The notes beneath the pieces were generated by a model that was given only the letters and a program-made list of their open reading frames with translations, searched no databases and had not been told where the DNA came from. Shown piece after piece: positions 1-6,185 of a stretch of DNA of 13,641 bases (the first letter of the stretch is position 1; every line of letters starts with the position of its first letter). The position numbers and the translations under genes are program-made. The stretch is from Phycisphaeraceae bacterium (GTDB lineage Bacteria > Planctomycetota > Phycisphaerae > Phycisphaerales > Phycisphaeraceae). The stretch covers positions 1-13,641 of the forward strand of contig JAJDCT010000096.1 in assembly GCA_029260695.1 (NCBI GenBank), written 5' to 3'.

Positions 1-293
1 CCGTGGATGGTGACCCGGCCGTGGGTCGGGTCGGTGATCCGCGAGAGGATCTTCAGGAGCGTGCTCTTGCCAGCGCCGTTGCGGCCGATCAGCCCCAGCA
101 CCTCACCGGGCTGCACATCAAACTCCACGTCACGCAGCGCCCAGAACTCGTCGCCGCTACCACCATCCGCTTTCCCACCCCCGCCCCGCCGGACCTTCCC
201 AGCTATCGCCGCAAGTCTCTGGCGCAGCGTCAACGTCTGCCCCAACCGGTAGCGTTTAGAAAGACCCTCAACCTGAATCGATGCGTCACTCAT
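1..293 (-). CDS. Polysaccharide ABC exporter, ATP-binding subunit (N-terminal part; runs off left edge)
   Basis: This is the first 97 residues of an ABC ATPase of the Wzt/TagH type, which powers export of lipid-linked polysaccharide across the inner membrane. The ATG at 293 starts MSDASIQVEGLSKRYRLG, the usual A-loop region with its aromatic residue in SKRY. After a Gly/Lys-rich linker (about 32-46) comes FWALRDVEFDVQPGEVLGLI, followed by the Walker A motif GRNGAGKST (about 69-77). The signature motif, Walker B and any C-terminal carbohydrate-binding domain lie outside the window. It begins 11 bases after the permease stop, so the two are co-transcribed. No clear Shine-Dalgarno sequence is visible in that gap, so translation may depend on ribosomes ending on the permease. 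O-antigen, teichoic-acid-like or capsule export cannot be told apart from this fragment. Confidence 0.93.
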   Translation of the reverse strand, partial: MSDASIQVEGLSKRYRLGQTLTLRQRLAAIAGKVRRGGGGKADGGSGDEFWALRDVEFDVQPGEVLGLIGRNGAGKSTLLKILSRITDPTHGRVTIH

Positions 294-304
294 GATTAAT
301 CCGT

Positions 305-1183
305 TTACACCACATCCGCGAACTTCCGCTCCAGCTTCGCGAACCAGACCAGGCCGATGACCAGCGTGATCACCGCAACCGTCGTGGAGACAGCCCACGC
401 GGCGTAGTTCACCGGCTGGCCAAACACCACGGCGCGGAAGGCGTCGATCGTCCCGGCCATCGGGTTGAGATTCATCAGCCACTGGTACCGCTGCGGCACG
501 AAGCTCAGGTCGTAGATCACCGGCGTCATAAACAGCCAGAGCTGAAGCATGAACGGCACGACATAACGGAAATCCCGGTAGCACACCGTCAGGCTCGCAA
601 GCAGGATGCCGACCCCCAGGACCGCCAGCACCGTCGAAAGCACCAGCAGAGGCACCAGCACGACGCCCAGCGTGACCGGGACCTGGAACCACAACATCAG
701 CCCAGCCAGGACGACAAACGCGATCGCGTAATCGATCGCCGGAACGAGTGTCGCCGACAAGGGGAGCAAAAGCCTTGGGAAATAGACCTTGCTGAGGATG
801 TGCGAATTGCCGACCAGGCTGTTGCTCGACGCGGTCACAGCGTTGGAAAAAAGCGTCCAGGGCAGAAGTCCGGCGTAGAGGAAGACCGGGTAGGGGACGT
901 CTCCAACCTTGTCTGCCATCCCCATGACCTTGCCAAAGAAGATGTGCAGCACGACCATCGTGGCCAATGGCTGGATCACAGCCCATGCCACGCCCAGGAA
1001 TGTCTGCTTGTACCTCACCCGCAGGTCGCGCAACGCCAGGACCCACGCCAACTCACGACGCCGCCACAGCTCGAACGGGTCGAGCGCACCTAAGCCTCGT
1101 TGCGGCTTGATGATGGTCACATGCGCCCCATGAGCAGACGCTTGGGCGGGCGGGATGATGGTCGTAAAAGGTGTGCTGGACAA
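305..1183 (-). CDS. ABC-2 type polysaccharide export permease (Wzm/TagG-like)
   Basis: This is the membrane subunit of a polysaccharide ABC exporter, 292 residues long, typical for the family. The N-terminus carries the family pattern HVTIIKPQRG (about 21-30), then LALRDLRVRYKQTFLG (49-64) just before the first membrane segment. About six hydrophobic segments follow (near 64-84, 99-118, 142-164, 170-197, 208-225 and 262-281). The conserved stretch RDFRYVVPFMLQLWLFMTPV (203-222) and an NP pair at 240-241 are typical. I chose the TTG at 1183 because GGGAG (1192-1196) lies 8 bases upstream and it gives the family-typical short N-terminus. The frame stays open to 1474, but that would overlap the upstream glycosyltransferase and add a low-quality Pro/Arg-rich leader. 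It pairs with the ATPase 11 bases downstream. Confidence 0.92.
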   Translation of the reverse strand: MSSTPFTTIIPPAQASAHGAHVTIIKPQRGLGALDPFELWRRRELAWVLALRDLRVRYKQTFLGVAWAVIQPLATMVVLHIFFGKVMGMADKVGDVPYPVFLYAGLLPWTLFSNAVTASSNSLVGNSHILSKVYFPRLLLPLSATLVPAIDYAIAFVVLAGLMLWFQVPVTLGVVLVPLLVLSTVLAVLGVGILLASLTVCYRDFRYVVPFMLQLWLFMTPVIYDLSFVPQRYQWLMNLNPMAGTIDAFRAVVFGQPVNYAAWAVSTTVAVITLVIGLVWFAKLERKFADVV

Positions 1184-1191
1184 GCCGCGGG

Positions 1192-1196
1192 CTCCC
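1192..1196 (-). promoter_or_regulatory. Ribosome binding site that supports a TTG start for the permease
   Basis: GGGAG on the minus strand sits 8 bases before the TTG codon at 1183. No ATG or GTG occurs in frame between the conserved N-terminus and the upstream gene except a GTG at 1120, which would cut into the conserved HVTIIKP motif. This decides the start. Confidence 0.6.
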
Positions 1197-1240
1197 GAAG
1201 CGCAATCACTTCGAAGTCTGGACGGTAGCCGCCCAATCGT

Positions 1241-1256
1241 TACAGCCGATACAACC
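1241..1256 (-). repeat. Leader motif, copy 1 (shared with 3046-3061)
   Basis: On the minus strand this reads GGTTGTATCGGCTGTA. It matches 14 of 16 positions of GGTTGTATCGGTTGCA at 3061-3046. It ends 57 bases before the chosen permease start. The other copy ends about 43 bases before the glycosyltransferase start. Similar position before two consecutive genes of one surface-glycan cluster suggests a shared regulatory or promoter element, although no factor can be named. Confidence 0.45.
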
Positions 1257-1272
1257 GGCAAAGGCTGTATCG
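1247..1272. repeat. Inverted repeat (stem-loop) upstream of the permease
   Basis: Arms CGATACAACC (1247-1256) and GGCTGTATCG (1263-1272) pair over 9 of 10 positions around a 6-base loop, in the 145-base gap between the glycosyltransferase stop and the permease start. There is no T-run on either side, so it is a poor fit for an intrinsic terminator. It could be an operator or a leader RNA hairpin. One arm is part of the 16-base motif shared with 3046-3061. Confidence 0.5.
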
Positions 1273-1328
1273 ACGCAACCGGGGCGTTACTTAAGTGACT
1301 TGTCGGGTGCCGAGGTCCGGTAACCCGC

Positions 1329-3002
1329 TTACAGAGGCCGAGCCAGCGACTCAGGCTCGGATTCCTCAGCGGCTTCGGTCTCGGGGGCTTGAGGCTCCGT
1401 ACTGTCGGTGTCATCGCCCTCTTCTTCGTCCTGCTCGTACCAACGCCGCTTGGGCTTGCGGGTCTTCTCCGCACGGGGGAACCGTGGTGCGAATAACGAC
1501 GCGACCAGCAACGCCTGGATACCCAGGACGGGGAGCCTGAACCGTTCGAGCCCGGTGGTCTGTGTCGCGAATACGAAGTAGAGCATCACGCCGCCCAACA
1601 ACAGCAACGCCGACCAGTGCCCGCGCACCAGAAGCATCACCGCACCGAGGACCATCCCGACCAGCAGCAGGCCGTTAAACCCGACCCAGACAAGCGCCAG
1701 CCAGCCGGTGGGGTTCTTGAGGGTCTCAGCCAGATTCGACCACGCAAAGCCGCCGTTCATCAGCTTGTCTCTCAAGCCGGTAGGGGTGTAGGTCAGACCC
1801 AGCTGCTGGTATAGCCCACCCATCGAGTGATCGGTGAAGAACTTCGTCACGCTCTCCTTGAGGACCCGCCCGTACAGACCCGGATTATCTATGATCGCCC
1901 CGAGACCCATCGTCTTCATCGTGTCGAAGACTTCCGCATCGGGATTGAGGTTCTGCTCGGCACGCAGCTCACCCATAAGTGAGTCAACGGTCGCGGGCCA
2001 GTCCTGCTTCCAGTCGCCGCCCTGCTCGGTGATCCGCATGTAGGCATTGCCGTAGAAGTAGGTGTTGATGTAGGGGATGCTGCTAAGCCGGTAGCCAAAA
2101 CCCACGGACTCGTTGCGTGCCATCCACGCCGCCCCGGGTGCCAAGGACAGCGCAACCATCAGCGTTGCCAGCACGAAGGTCTTGATCCTGAAGTCGGTCA
2201 CAACCATCCAAAGAGCAACCGCGGGCCCCAACATGATCGACACCGGCCGGACCAGTACGCTCAACCCGATCAGCAGCCCACCGAACGTTGTAGAACCGAT
2301 CCCCCGTGTCTCGCGATCTGCGACCGACCAGAGGCCAAGCAGCACCAGGAAGGTAAAACACGTCTCGGTGAGTACCGCGGTCGGAGCCGCAATATCCGCT
2401 GGGTGCACCGCGACAACCACCGCCGCAAACAGCGCAGGGCCCGGGCGTTTCAATAGAGCCCGTCCGATCCCGTACACCAGCGCTACCGAGGCCGCACCAA
2501 ACAAACACTGCAACAGCAGAAGACCGTTCATGCCCAGCCCAAGCCAGGCCGTGACTCCCAGCAACGCGGGGTATCCTGGCGTCCGCATGATCTCAGGACG
2601 CAGCCCGTCGGCGCCAGTCGGCTCAAGCTGACCAAGATCCACACGCAACTGATGCAACGGTTCATGCACCACACCCGTCTCGGGCACGGAGAGACCAAAC
2701 TCGCCCTGCCCCACCAGGGCCTCACTCAACTCGACGTAACGGTACGAATCGGGATACATCGCGCGCTCGCTGTCCCCGTAGGGGCCCACCGCAAACAACA
2801 TCACACGCAGCGCGATCGCGGCGAAGAAAATCAAAACGACGTAAAACGCTTGTGACTCGTCATAGACCGTGCGCTCAGGCGCAACGATTGGCTGAGGCGC
2901 CGTCTCCCCGGATGCCCCGACGCCGTGAGACTCGGCGGCATAGGACGCACTATCTTGTTCTACAACCGAATCGCTTGGCTTGGCGTTTGGCAGAAACCAC
3001 AT
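1329..3002 (-). CDS. GT-C glycosyltransferase, ArnT/PMT-like (GT39/GT83-type) integral membrane protein
   Basis: This is a predicted polyprenyl-phosphate-sugar-dependent glycosyltransferase of 557 residues acting at the membrane. A soluble Ser/Ala-rich N-terminus (1-50) precedes membrane segment 1 (about 52-74). Next is the first outer loop with the acidic motif YPDSYRYVELS (83-93; candidate catalytic Asp85) and the family pattern RTPGYP (140-145). Several more hydrophobic segments follow (about 156-200, 212-226, 240-290, 433-500). ERFRLPV (486-492) resembles the end of the last GT-C loop. The C-terminus (508-557) is a basic patch followed by a strongly acidic tail, probably disordered. The ATG at 3002 is preferred because GGAG (3012-3015) lies 9 bases before it. 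An ATG at 3008 is possible, and the frame is open to 3059 without support. Acceptor and donor sugar are unknown. Context with an exporter suggests surface glycan or glycoprotein decoration. Confidence 0.85.
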   Translation of the reverse strand: MWFLPNAKPSDSVVEQDSASYAAESHGVGASGETAPQPIVAPERTVYDESQAFYVVLIFFAAIALRVMLFAVGPYGDSERAMYPDSYRYVELSEALVGQGEFGLSVPETGVVHEPLHQLRVDLGQLEPTGADGLRPEIMRTPGYPALLGVTAWLGLGMNGLLLLQCLFGAASVALVYGIGRALLKRPGPALFAAVVVAVHPADIAAPTAVLTETCFTFLVLLGLWSVADRETRGIGSTTFGGLLIGLSVLVRPVSIMLGPAVALWMVVTDFRIKTFVLATLMVALSLAPGAAWMARNESVGFGYRLSSIPYINTYFYGNAYMRITEQGGDWKQDWPATVDSLMGELRAEQNLNPDAEVFDTMKTMGLGAIIDNPGLYGRVLKESVTKFFTDHSMGGLYQQLGLTYTPTGLRDKLMNGGFAWSNLAETLKNPTGWLALVWVGFNGLLLVGMVLGAVMLLVRGHWSALLLLGGVMLYFVFATQTTGLERFRLPVLGIQALLVASLFAPRFPRAEKTRKPKRRWYEQDEEEGDDTDSTEPQAPETEAAEESEPESLARPL

Positions 3003-3045
3003 GGTCATCAACTCCAGTCGATCGTCCGGCTTTGCACCAGGTCCG

Positions 3046-3061
3046 TGCAACCGATACAACC
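3046..3061 (-). repeat. Leader motif, copy 2 (shared with 1241-1256)
   Basis: The minus-strand sequence GGTTGTATCGGTTGCA differs from copy 1 at only two positions. It lies in the leader of the glycosyltransferase, just upstream of its Shine-Dalgarno sequence. The remaining gap 3062-3263 shows no gene I can support. Its largest reading frame has no homology I recognise and conflicts with the likely leader. Confidence 0.45.
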
Positions 3062-3263
3062 CGCTTCACCGTCATCGTCGGCTCGACCGGCGGACTTAAA
3101 CACCGCCCGCTCCACATCGGGCCCGTCCCATAACGAGCCCTCAGCATCAATCGTCGGATATAACCGTGGGCGGACTCACGACGTGTTGTGAAAAGAAGCC
3201 GGCCAGGTGGCAAGCCATAACGCCTGTGATGGCTGGGCAGGTCCACGACTCGGACTTAACACT

Positions 3264-4418
3264 TCAGGCCAACGACGCGCGGTAGCGGTGCAGCTCCAAC
3301 ACGCTCAGGAGGTAGGCAAGCGTGGATTCAGCCCCCTGGTTGCGGTTGACCCCGTCGGGGCGCAGACCATCCATACAACCGCCGGTGTCCGGTGCGTACA
3401 ACATCACGCCCAGGTCGTTTCGGCCGGTGAACCATTGGAAACACCGCCAGGCCTCGTCCGCCCACACCGTGTCACCGCTGATCGTCGCCGCAGCCAGGCA
3501 GGCGTGAACTAAAGCGTGCGCTTCCAACGGTTGCTGATCAAAGCCGGCTTTCTTACCACCCCGAGGCAACCAGCCCGCGTTGCCGATGATGCTCAGGTGC
3601 CCCTGCGGCGCCCGCTGCACATCCAACAACCAGCGCAGCGACTTAAAGCCCTGCTCGATCATGTCGGCTCGATCCATCGAATCGCCCGCGACCAACAGGG
3701 CGTGGCAGAGCTTGGCGTTGTCATAGATCACCACGTCTTCGCACCACGGCCAATCGTCCGAGGCGTTGTCCATGAACGCGGCAAACAGCTCCGACGCGTA
3801 GCGGTCGCGCAGGGCAATCGACGGCTGACTCGCCGGGGTGCTGTCAGGATACCGCTTGAGGTAATGCTCCAGCCCCAGGACGGTGAATGCTTTGGACCGC
3901 AGGTCAGGTAATCCGCTGACACCCGGCAAAGCCCTGGTTAACAGTGACCCGGCGAGGTCACGGGTATCGTCGTCCTGCGCCATAGACACCGCCACGCCCA
4001 GAGCCCAGATCGTTCGGCCCTGGCTGTCGGGGCTGCCGACCGCCTCCAACCAACGGCGATCGTATGACATGAAGTTCCGGAACGCGCCCGCCGACTCATT
4101 GTAGGCGTAAGCCAGAAACATCAGGTAGCGGTGAACCGACACCCCTGTCGTGACATTTCTGTATAACTTTGCGTGATACAGCGCAGCGATCAGGGCGCGG
4201 GCATTGTCATCTATACAGTACCCATGCCTTAGATCCGGCACGGAATACATCGCGTGCTGGAACATCCCTGTGCAATCGGTCATGTTTATAAGATGCCGAA
4301 GGTCCGCCGGCGGCACCGCCTCACCCCGCTTTAGCCGGTTGCGTGAGGAGATTTCGTCCATACTTGGGCTACCCATGAAAGCCAACATCGGTTGAATCAT
4401 CAGCCACGGGACAATCAC
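3264..4418 (-). CDS. Stand-alone alpha/alpha-toroid protein linked to glycosyltransferases; function unknown
   Basis: A soluble, Ala- and aromatic-rich protein of up to 384 residues with no signal peptide or membrane span. The pattern of repeated helices, with motifs HGYCIDDNARAL (65-76), MSYDRRW (117-123), DQQPLEAHA (294-302) and NRNQGAEST (358-366), matches a domain that I recall as a C-terminal partner of, or neighbour to, family-1/4-like glycosyltransferases. It folds like six-hairpin glycosidases. Conserved Asp/Glu/His residues in these motifs suggest a sugar-binding or catalytic cleft, but no reaction is established. Here no GT-B domain is attached. The start is uncertain. The frame opens with a GTG at 4418, and ATG codons at 4400, 4388, 4376 and 4361 are alternatives. 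None has a convincing Shine-Dalgarno sequence, and the conserved part starts only near residue 38. It lies upstream of the glycosyltransferase and exporter genes on the same strand. Confidence 0.75.
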   Translation of the reverse strand: MIVPWLMIQPMLAFMGSPSMDEISSRNRLKRGEAVPPADLRHLINMTDCTGMFQHAMYSVPDLRHGYCIDDNARALIAALYHAKLYRNVTTGVSVHRYLMFLAYAYNESAGAFRNFMSYDRRWLEAVGSPDSQGRTIWALGVAVSMAQDDDTRDLAGSLLTRALPGVSGLPDLRSKAFTVLGLEHYLKRYPDSTPASQPSIALRDRYASELFAAFMDNASDDWPWCEDVVIYDNAKLCHALLVAGDSMDRADMIEQGFKSLRWLLDVQRAPQGHLSIIGNAGWLPRGGKKAGFDQQPLEAHALVHACLAAATISGDTVWADEAWRCFQWFTGRNDLGVMLYAPDTGGCMDGLRPDGVNRNQGAESTLAYLLSVLELHRYRASLA

Positions 4419-4692
4419 TTAGGTCGACTTTGCCTAAGACGCCCCCCAGACGCTTCAGGCAATGACAAAGGCTTCCTCAGACCTCAAGCCACCAAAATAG
4501 ATCATCAATTATGTAATTGAAGCCCCAACCATAGACATAATGCTTATTTTACTGATTTATATGTACTTATGACATCGATTTAATTTGATGCGTTGAAATC
4601 CCTTGCTGTATATGACCCGAAGAACTGCGATATACCCCTGTCCACGGCCATGAAGGCAGGAAATCAAGTTTAATCTAATATCAAATCAACCG
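4419..4692. other. AT-rich intergenic island between divergent genes
   Basis: About 270 bases with no gene. From about 4480 on, it is markedly richer in A and T than all flanking coding sequence. It separates the minus-strand glycan genes from the plus-strand PEP-CTERM gene, so it must hold the promoter of the 3264-4418 gene, but I could not find a convincing -35/-10 pair on the minus strand. It contains the palindrome at 4505-4520. Confidence 0.6.
4505..4520. promoter_or_regulatory. 16-base perfect palindrome, candidate operator
   Basis: TCAATTA (4505-4511), a 2-base centre TG, then TAATTGA (4514-4520) form a perfect 7-base-arm inverted repeat. It is in the divergent intergenic region, about 85 bases upstream of the longest start of the toroid protein and about 170 bases upstream of the promoter at 4693. 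Its size and symmetry suit a dimeric helix-turn-helix regulator. In AT-rich DNA a chance palindrome of this length is possible, though not common. Confidence 0.4.
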
Positions 4693-4720
4693 TTGACAGC
4701 CACCCGTATTGTTATATAAT
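4693..4720 (+). promoter_or_regulatory. Consensus sigma70-type promoter of the PEP-CTERM gene
   Basis: TTGACA (4693-4698) and TATAAT (4715-4720) are both exact consensus hexamers, 16 bases apart. Transcription would start near 4727 and give a leader of about 100 bases before the ATG at 4827. No other gene lies between, so the promoter is assigned to the secreted protein. Confidence 0.8.
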
Positions 4721-4810
4721 CAGGTTGCGTTTTTAATGTGTATACGAATCTGTTGGTAGTCTAAGCACACGAGCACCTGTTGCTTCTGGCGACTCATAAC
4801 CCATCTTGTT

Positions 4811-4817
4811 AGGGAGG
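4811..4817 (+). promoter_or_regulatory. Strong Shine-Dalgarno sequence fixing the start at 4827
   Basis: AGGGAGG lies 9 bases before ATG 4827. An upstream in-frame TTG (4806) overlaps this region and would spoil the signal peptide, so it is rejected. Confidence 0.8.
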
Positions 4818-4826
4818 AATTACATC

Positions 4827-5960
4827 ATGCGGAAGTTTGCACTTGGACTAGGATGCGCAGCACTTGTAGCCAGCGCAACCACATCGTGGGGTGCCGTCGG
4901 CGTCGTGTTTAGCGACGACTTCGAAGCCTACACCAGCACCAGCGGCATGAACGCCCAGTGGGCAGGGTTCGACGGGATCTTCATGACCGAAATCGACGAC
5001 GACCAGGACCTGACGCCCGAGGTGACAGGCAAGTTTGCCTTCCATCCCGGCGGCAGCGTCAACACACACGCCCTGGCTTCACCGATCGCCGCGAGCGCGA
5101 CCGAGTGGATCCAACTCACCGTCGACATCTACGACAACGATACCTCGCTCGACCCGTTCTTCGCGGCGAACCCGGAGGACAAGCGGATGGGCCTGGGCCT
5201 GCGCTCTGTTGGAGCAGCGACAACGAACATCGTTGAGCTGGGCATGTGGAACAATCCCTTTGGCGCGCACCACTCCTACCGCGGGATTCTGTTCGACTCG
5301 ATCGGCGGCACGCCGAACCCCGACTGGCAGGGGTGGGACATGGGCGTCGAGGATAGAGATGTGAACGGCGATACGATCATTGCAGACGCTGATAATAATG
5401 GCAACCTCATTATTGACCCTTGGGAAGTTGAAGTCGATGCGCCTGTTAACGTATTCTCTGTTGCACAATGGTATACCTACCGTGCCACCATCAAACCCGA
5501 ATCGATCGTCTATGAAATCGATGTCGATCAAGACGGTCTCTTTGACTTCTCGGCCGAGCACATCGACATACCGCACACCGCCAGCGGCTTCAACGAACTC
5601 CGCTTCGGCAGCCCCTCAGGCGTCAGCTCCAGCGGCGGCGGCGTCACCTTCGACAACGTCGTCCTGGAGATCATCGCGGCCGCAGCCCCCCCCCTCATCG
5701 GCGACCTGGATGCCGATGGCTTCGTCGGCATCACCGACCTGAACCTTGTCTTGGCCGTTTGGAATTCCAACGTCACCCCGGGCGACCTGCTGGCGGGCGA
5801 CCCCTCCGGTGACGGCTTTGTCGGCATCGAAGACCTCAACCTGATCCTGGGCAATTGGAACGCCGGGGTACTGCCCCCACCGGGTTCGGTTGTTCCCGAG
5901 CCCGCTTCACTCGCCCTGCTGGGTATGGGCGGCTTCGCGATGCTGAGGCGCCGCCGCTGA
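4827..5960 (+). CDS. Secreted PEP-CTERM protein with dockerin-like calcium repeats
   Basis: An exported protein of 377 residues. The signal peptide is MRKFALGLGCAALVASA onward, with likely cleavage after the Ala at about 23 (WGA). The central part (28-280) is a beta-rich domain of unknown function starting DDFEAY, similar in style to concanavalin-like domains of planctomycete surface proteins. Two dockerin-type repeats follow: DLDADGFVGITDLN (293-306) and DPSGDGFVGIEDLN (325-338), each with an Asp-rich calcium loop and a leucine-rich helix ending in WN. The C-terminus is a PEP-CTERM signal: VPEP (356-359), a short hydrophobic stretch (361-372) and RRRR (374-377). Such signals direct sorting by an exosortase, with the protein released or anchored outside. 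An extra EF-hand-like segment, DADNNGNLIIDPWE (187-200), lies in an AT-richer insert. Own promoter and terminator make it a single-gene unit. Confidence 0.88.
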   Translation: MRKFALGLGCAALVASATTSWGAVGVVFSDDFEAYTSTSGMNAQWAGFDGIFMTEIDDDQDLTPEVTGKFAFHPGGSVNTHALASPIAASATEWIQLTVDIYDNDTSLDPFFAANPEDKRMGLGLRSVGAATTNIVELGMWNNPFGAHHSYRGILFDSIGGTPNPDWQGWDMGVEDRDVNGDTIIADADNNGNLIIDPWEVEVDAPVNVFSVAQWYTYRATIKPESIVYEIDVDQDGLFDFSAEHIDIPHTASGFNELRFGSPSGVSSSGGGVTFDNVVLEIIAAAAPPLIGDLDADGFVGITDLNLVLAVWNSNVTPGDLLAGDPSGDGFVGIEDLNLILGNWNAGVLPPPGSVVPEPASLALLGMGGFAMLRRRR

Positions 5961-6045
5961 ATCAACTGTTTGTCATGTTTGGCGTAGCCGAGGTGTAACG
6001 GTCTCGGAAACGCTAAGTTAGCCGCTTGTGTTTTCAAGCACTGAA

Positions 6046-6079
6046 CCGGACGTCGCTCCCACGGCGTCCGGATTTTTTT
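6046..6079 (+). terminator. Intrinsic terminator after the PEP-CTERM gene
   Basis: CCGGACG (6046-6052) pairs perfectly with CGTCCGG (6065-6071), extended inward by three more pairs (one G-U) around a 6-base loop. After one A comes a run of seven T (6073-6079). It lies 86 bases after the stop codon and isolates the secreted-protein gene from the radical SAM gene. Confidence 0.92.
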
Positions 6080-6148
6080 GCGCCTATCACACCACAACCC
6101 CTAGCGAGGGCCATCCCAGCCAGCCCCTCTGTACAGCTCCAGAGACGC

Positions 6149-6154
6149 TATAAT
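6149..6154 (+). promoter_or_regulatory. -10 box of the radical SAM gene
   Basis: TATAAT sits 31 bases before the ATG at 6186, downstream of the previous terminator. No good -35 hexamer is present at the proper distance (CCTCTG at 6126-6131 is a poor match), so it may be activator dependent or simply weak. Confidence 0.5.
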
Positions 6155-6185
6155 TCAGCCGACTGGCGGGTAAAAAGGCGTCGCC

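Noticed and set aside
305..1474. Longer permease reading frame beginning with GTG at 1474
   Set aside because: The added N-terminus is Pro/Arg-rich, overlaps the end of the upstream gene by over 100 bases, and a TTG at 1183 has a good ribosome site and gives the family length.
3213..3234. Hairpin AGCCAT ... ATGGCT after the toroid-protein gene, considered as a terminator
   Set aside because: The stem is only 6 bases with a 10-base loop and no T-run follows on the minus strand.
2950..3246. Small minus-strand open frame of 98 codons in the gap before the glycosyltransferase
   Set aside because: It overlaps the start of a well-supported gene, is Arg-rich, and has no recognised motif, so the region is better read as leader sequence.
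5703..5890. Direct repeat in the PEP-CTERM gene considered as a mobile or CRISPR-like repeat
   Set aside because: The repeat is at protein level (two dockerin calcium loops) and is part of the coding frame; there are only two copies and no spacer pattern.
6024..6039. Small hairpin GCTTG ... CAAGC before the strong terminator
   Set aside because: Five-base arms are too short to be meaningful; the stem at 6046-6071 with its T-run explains termination.
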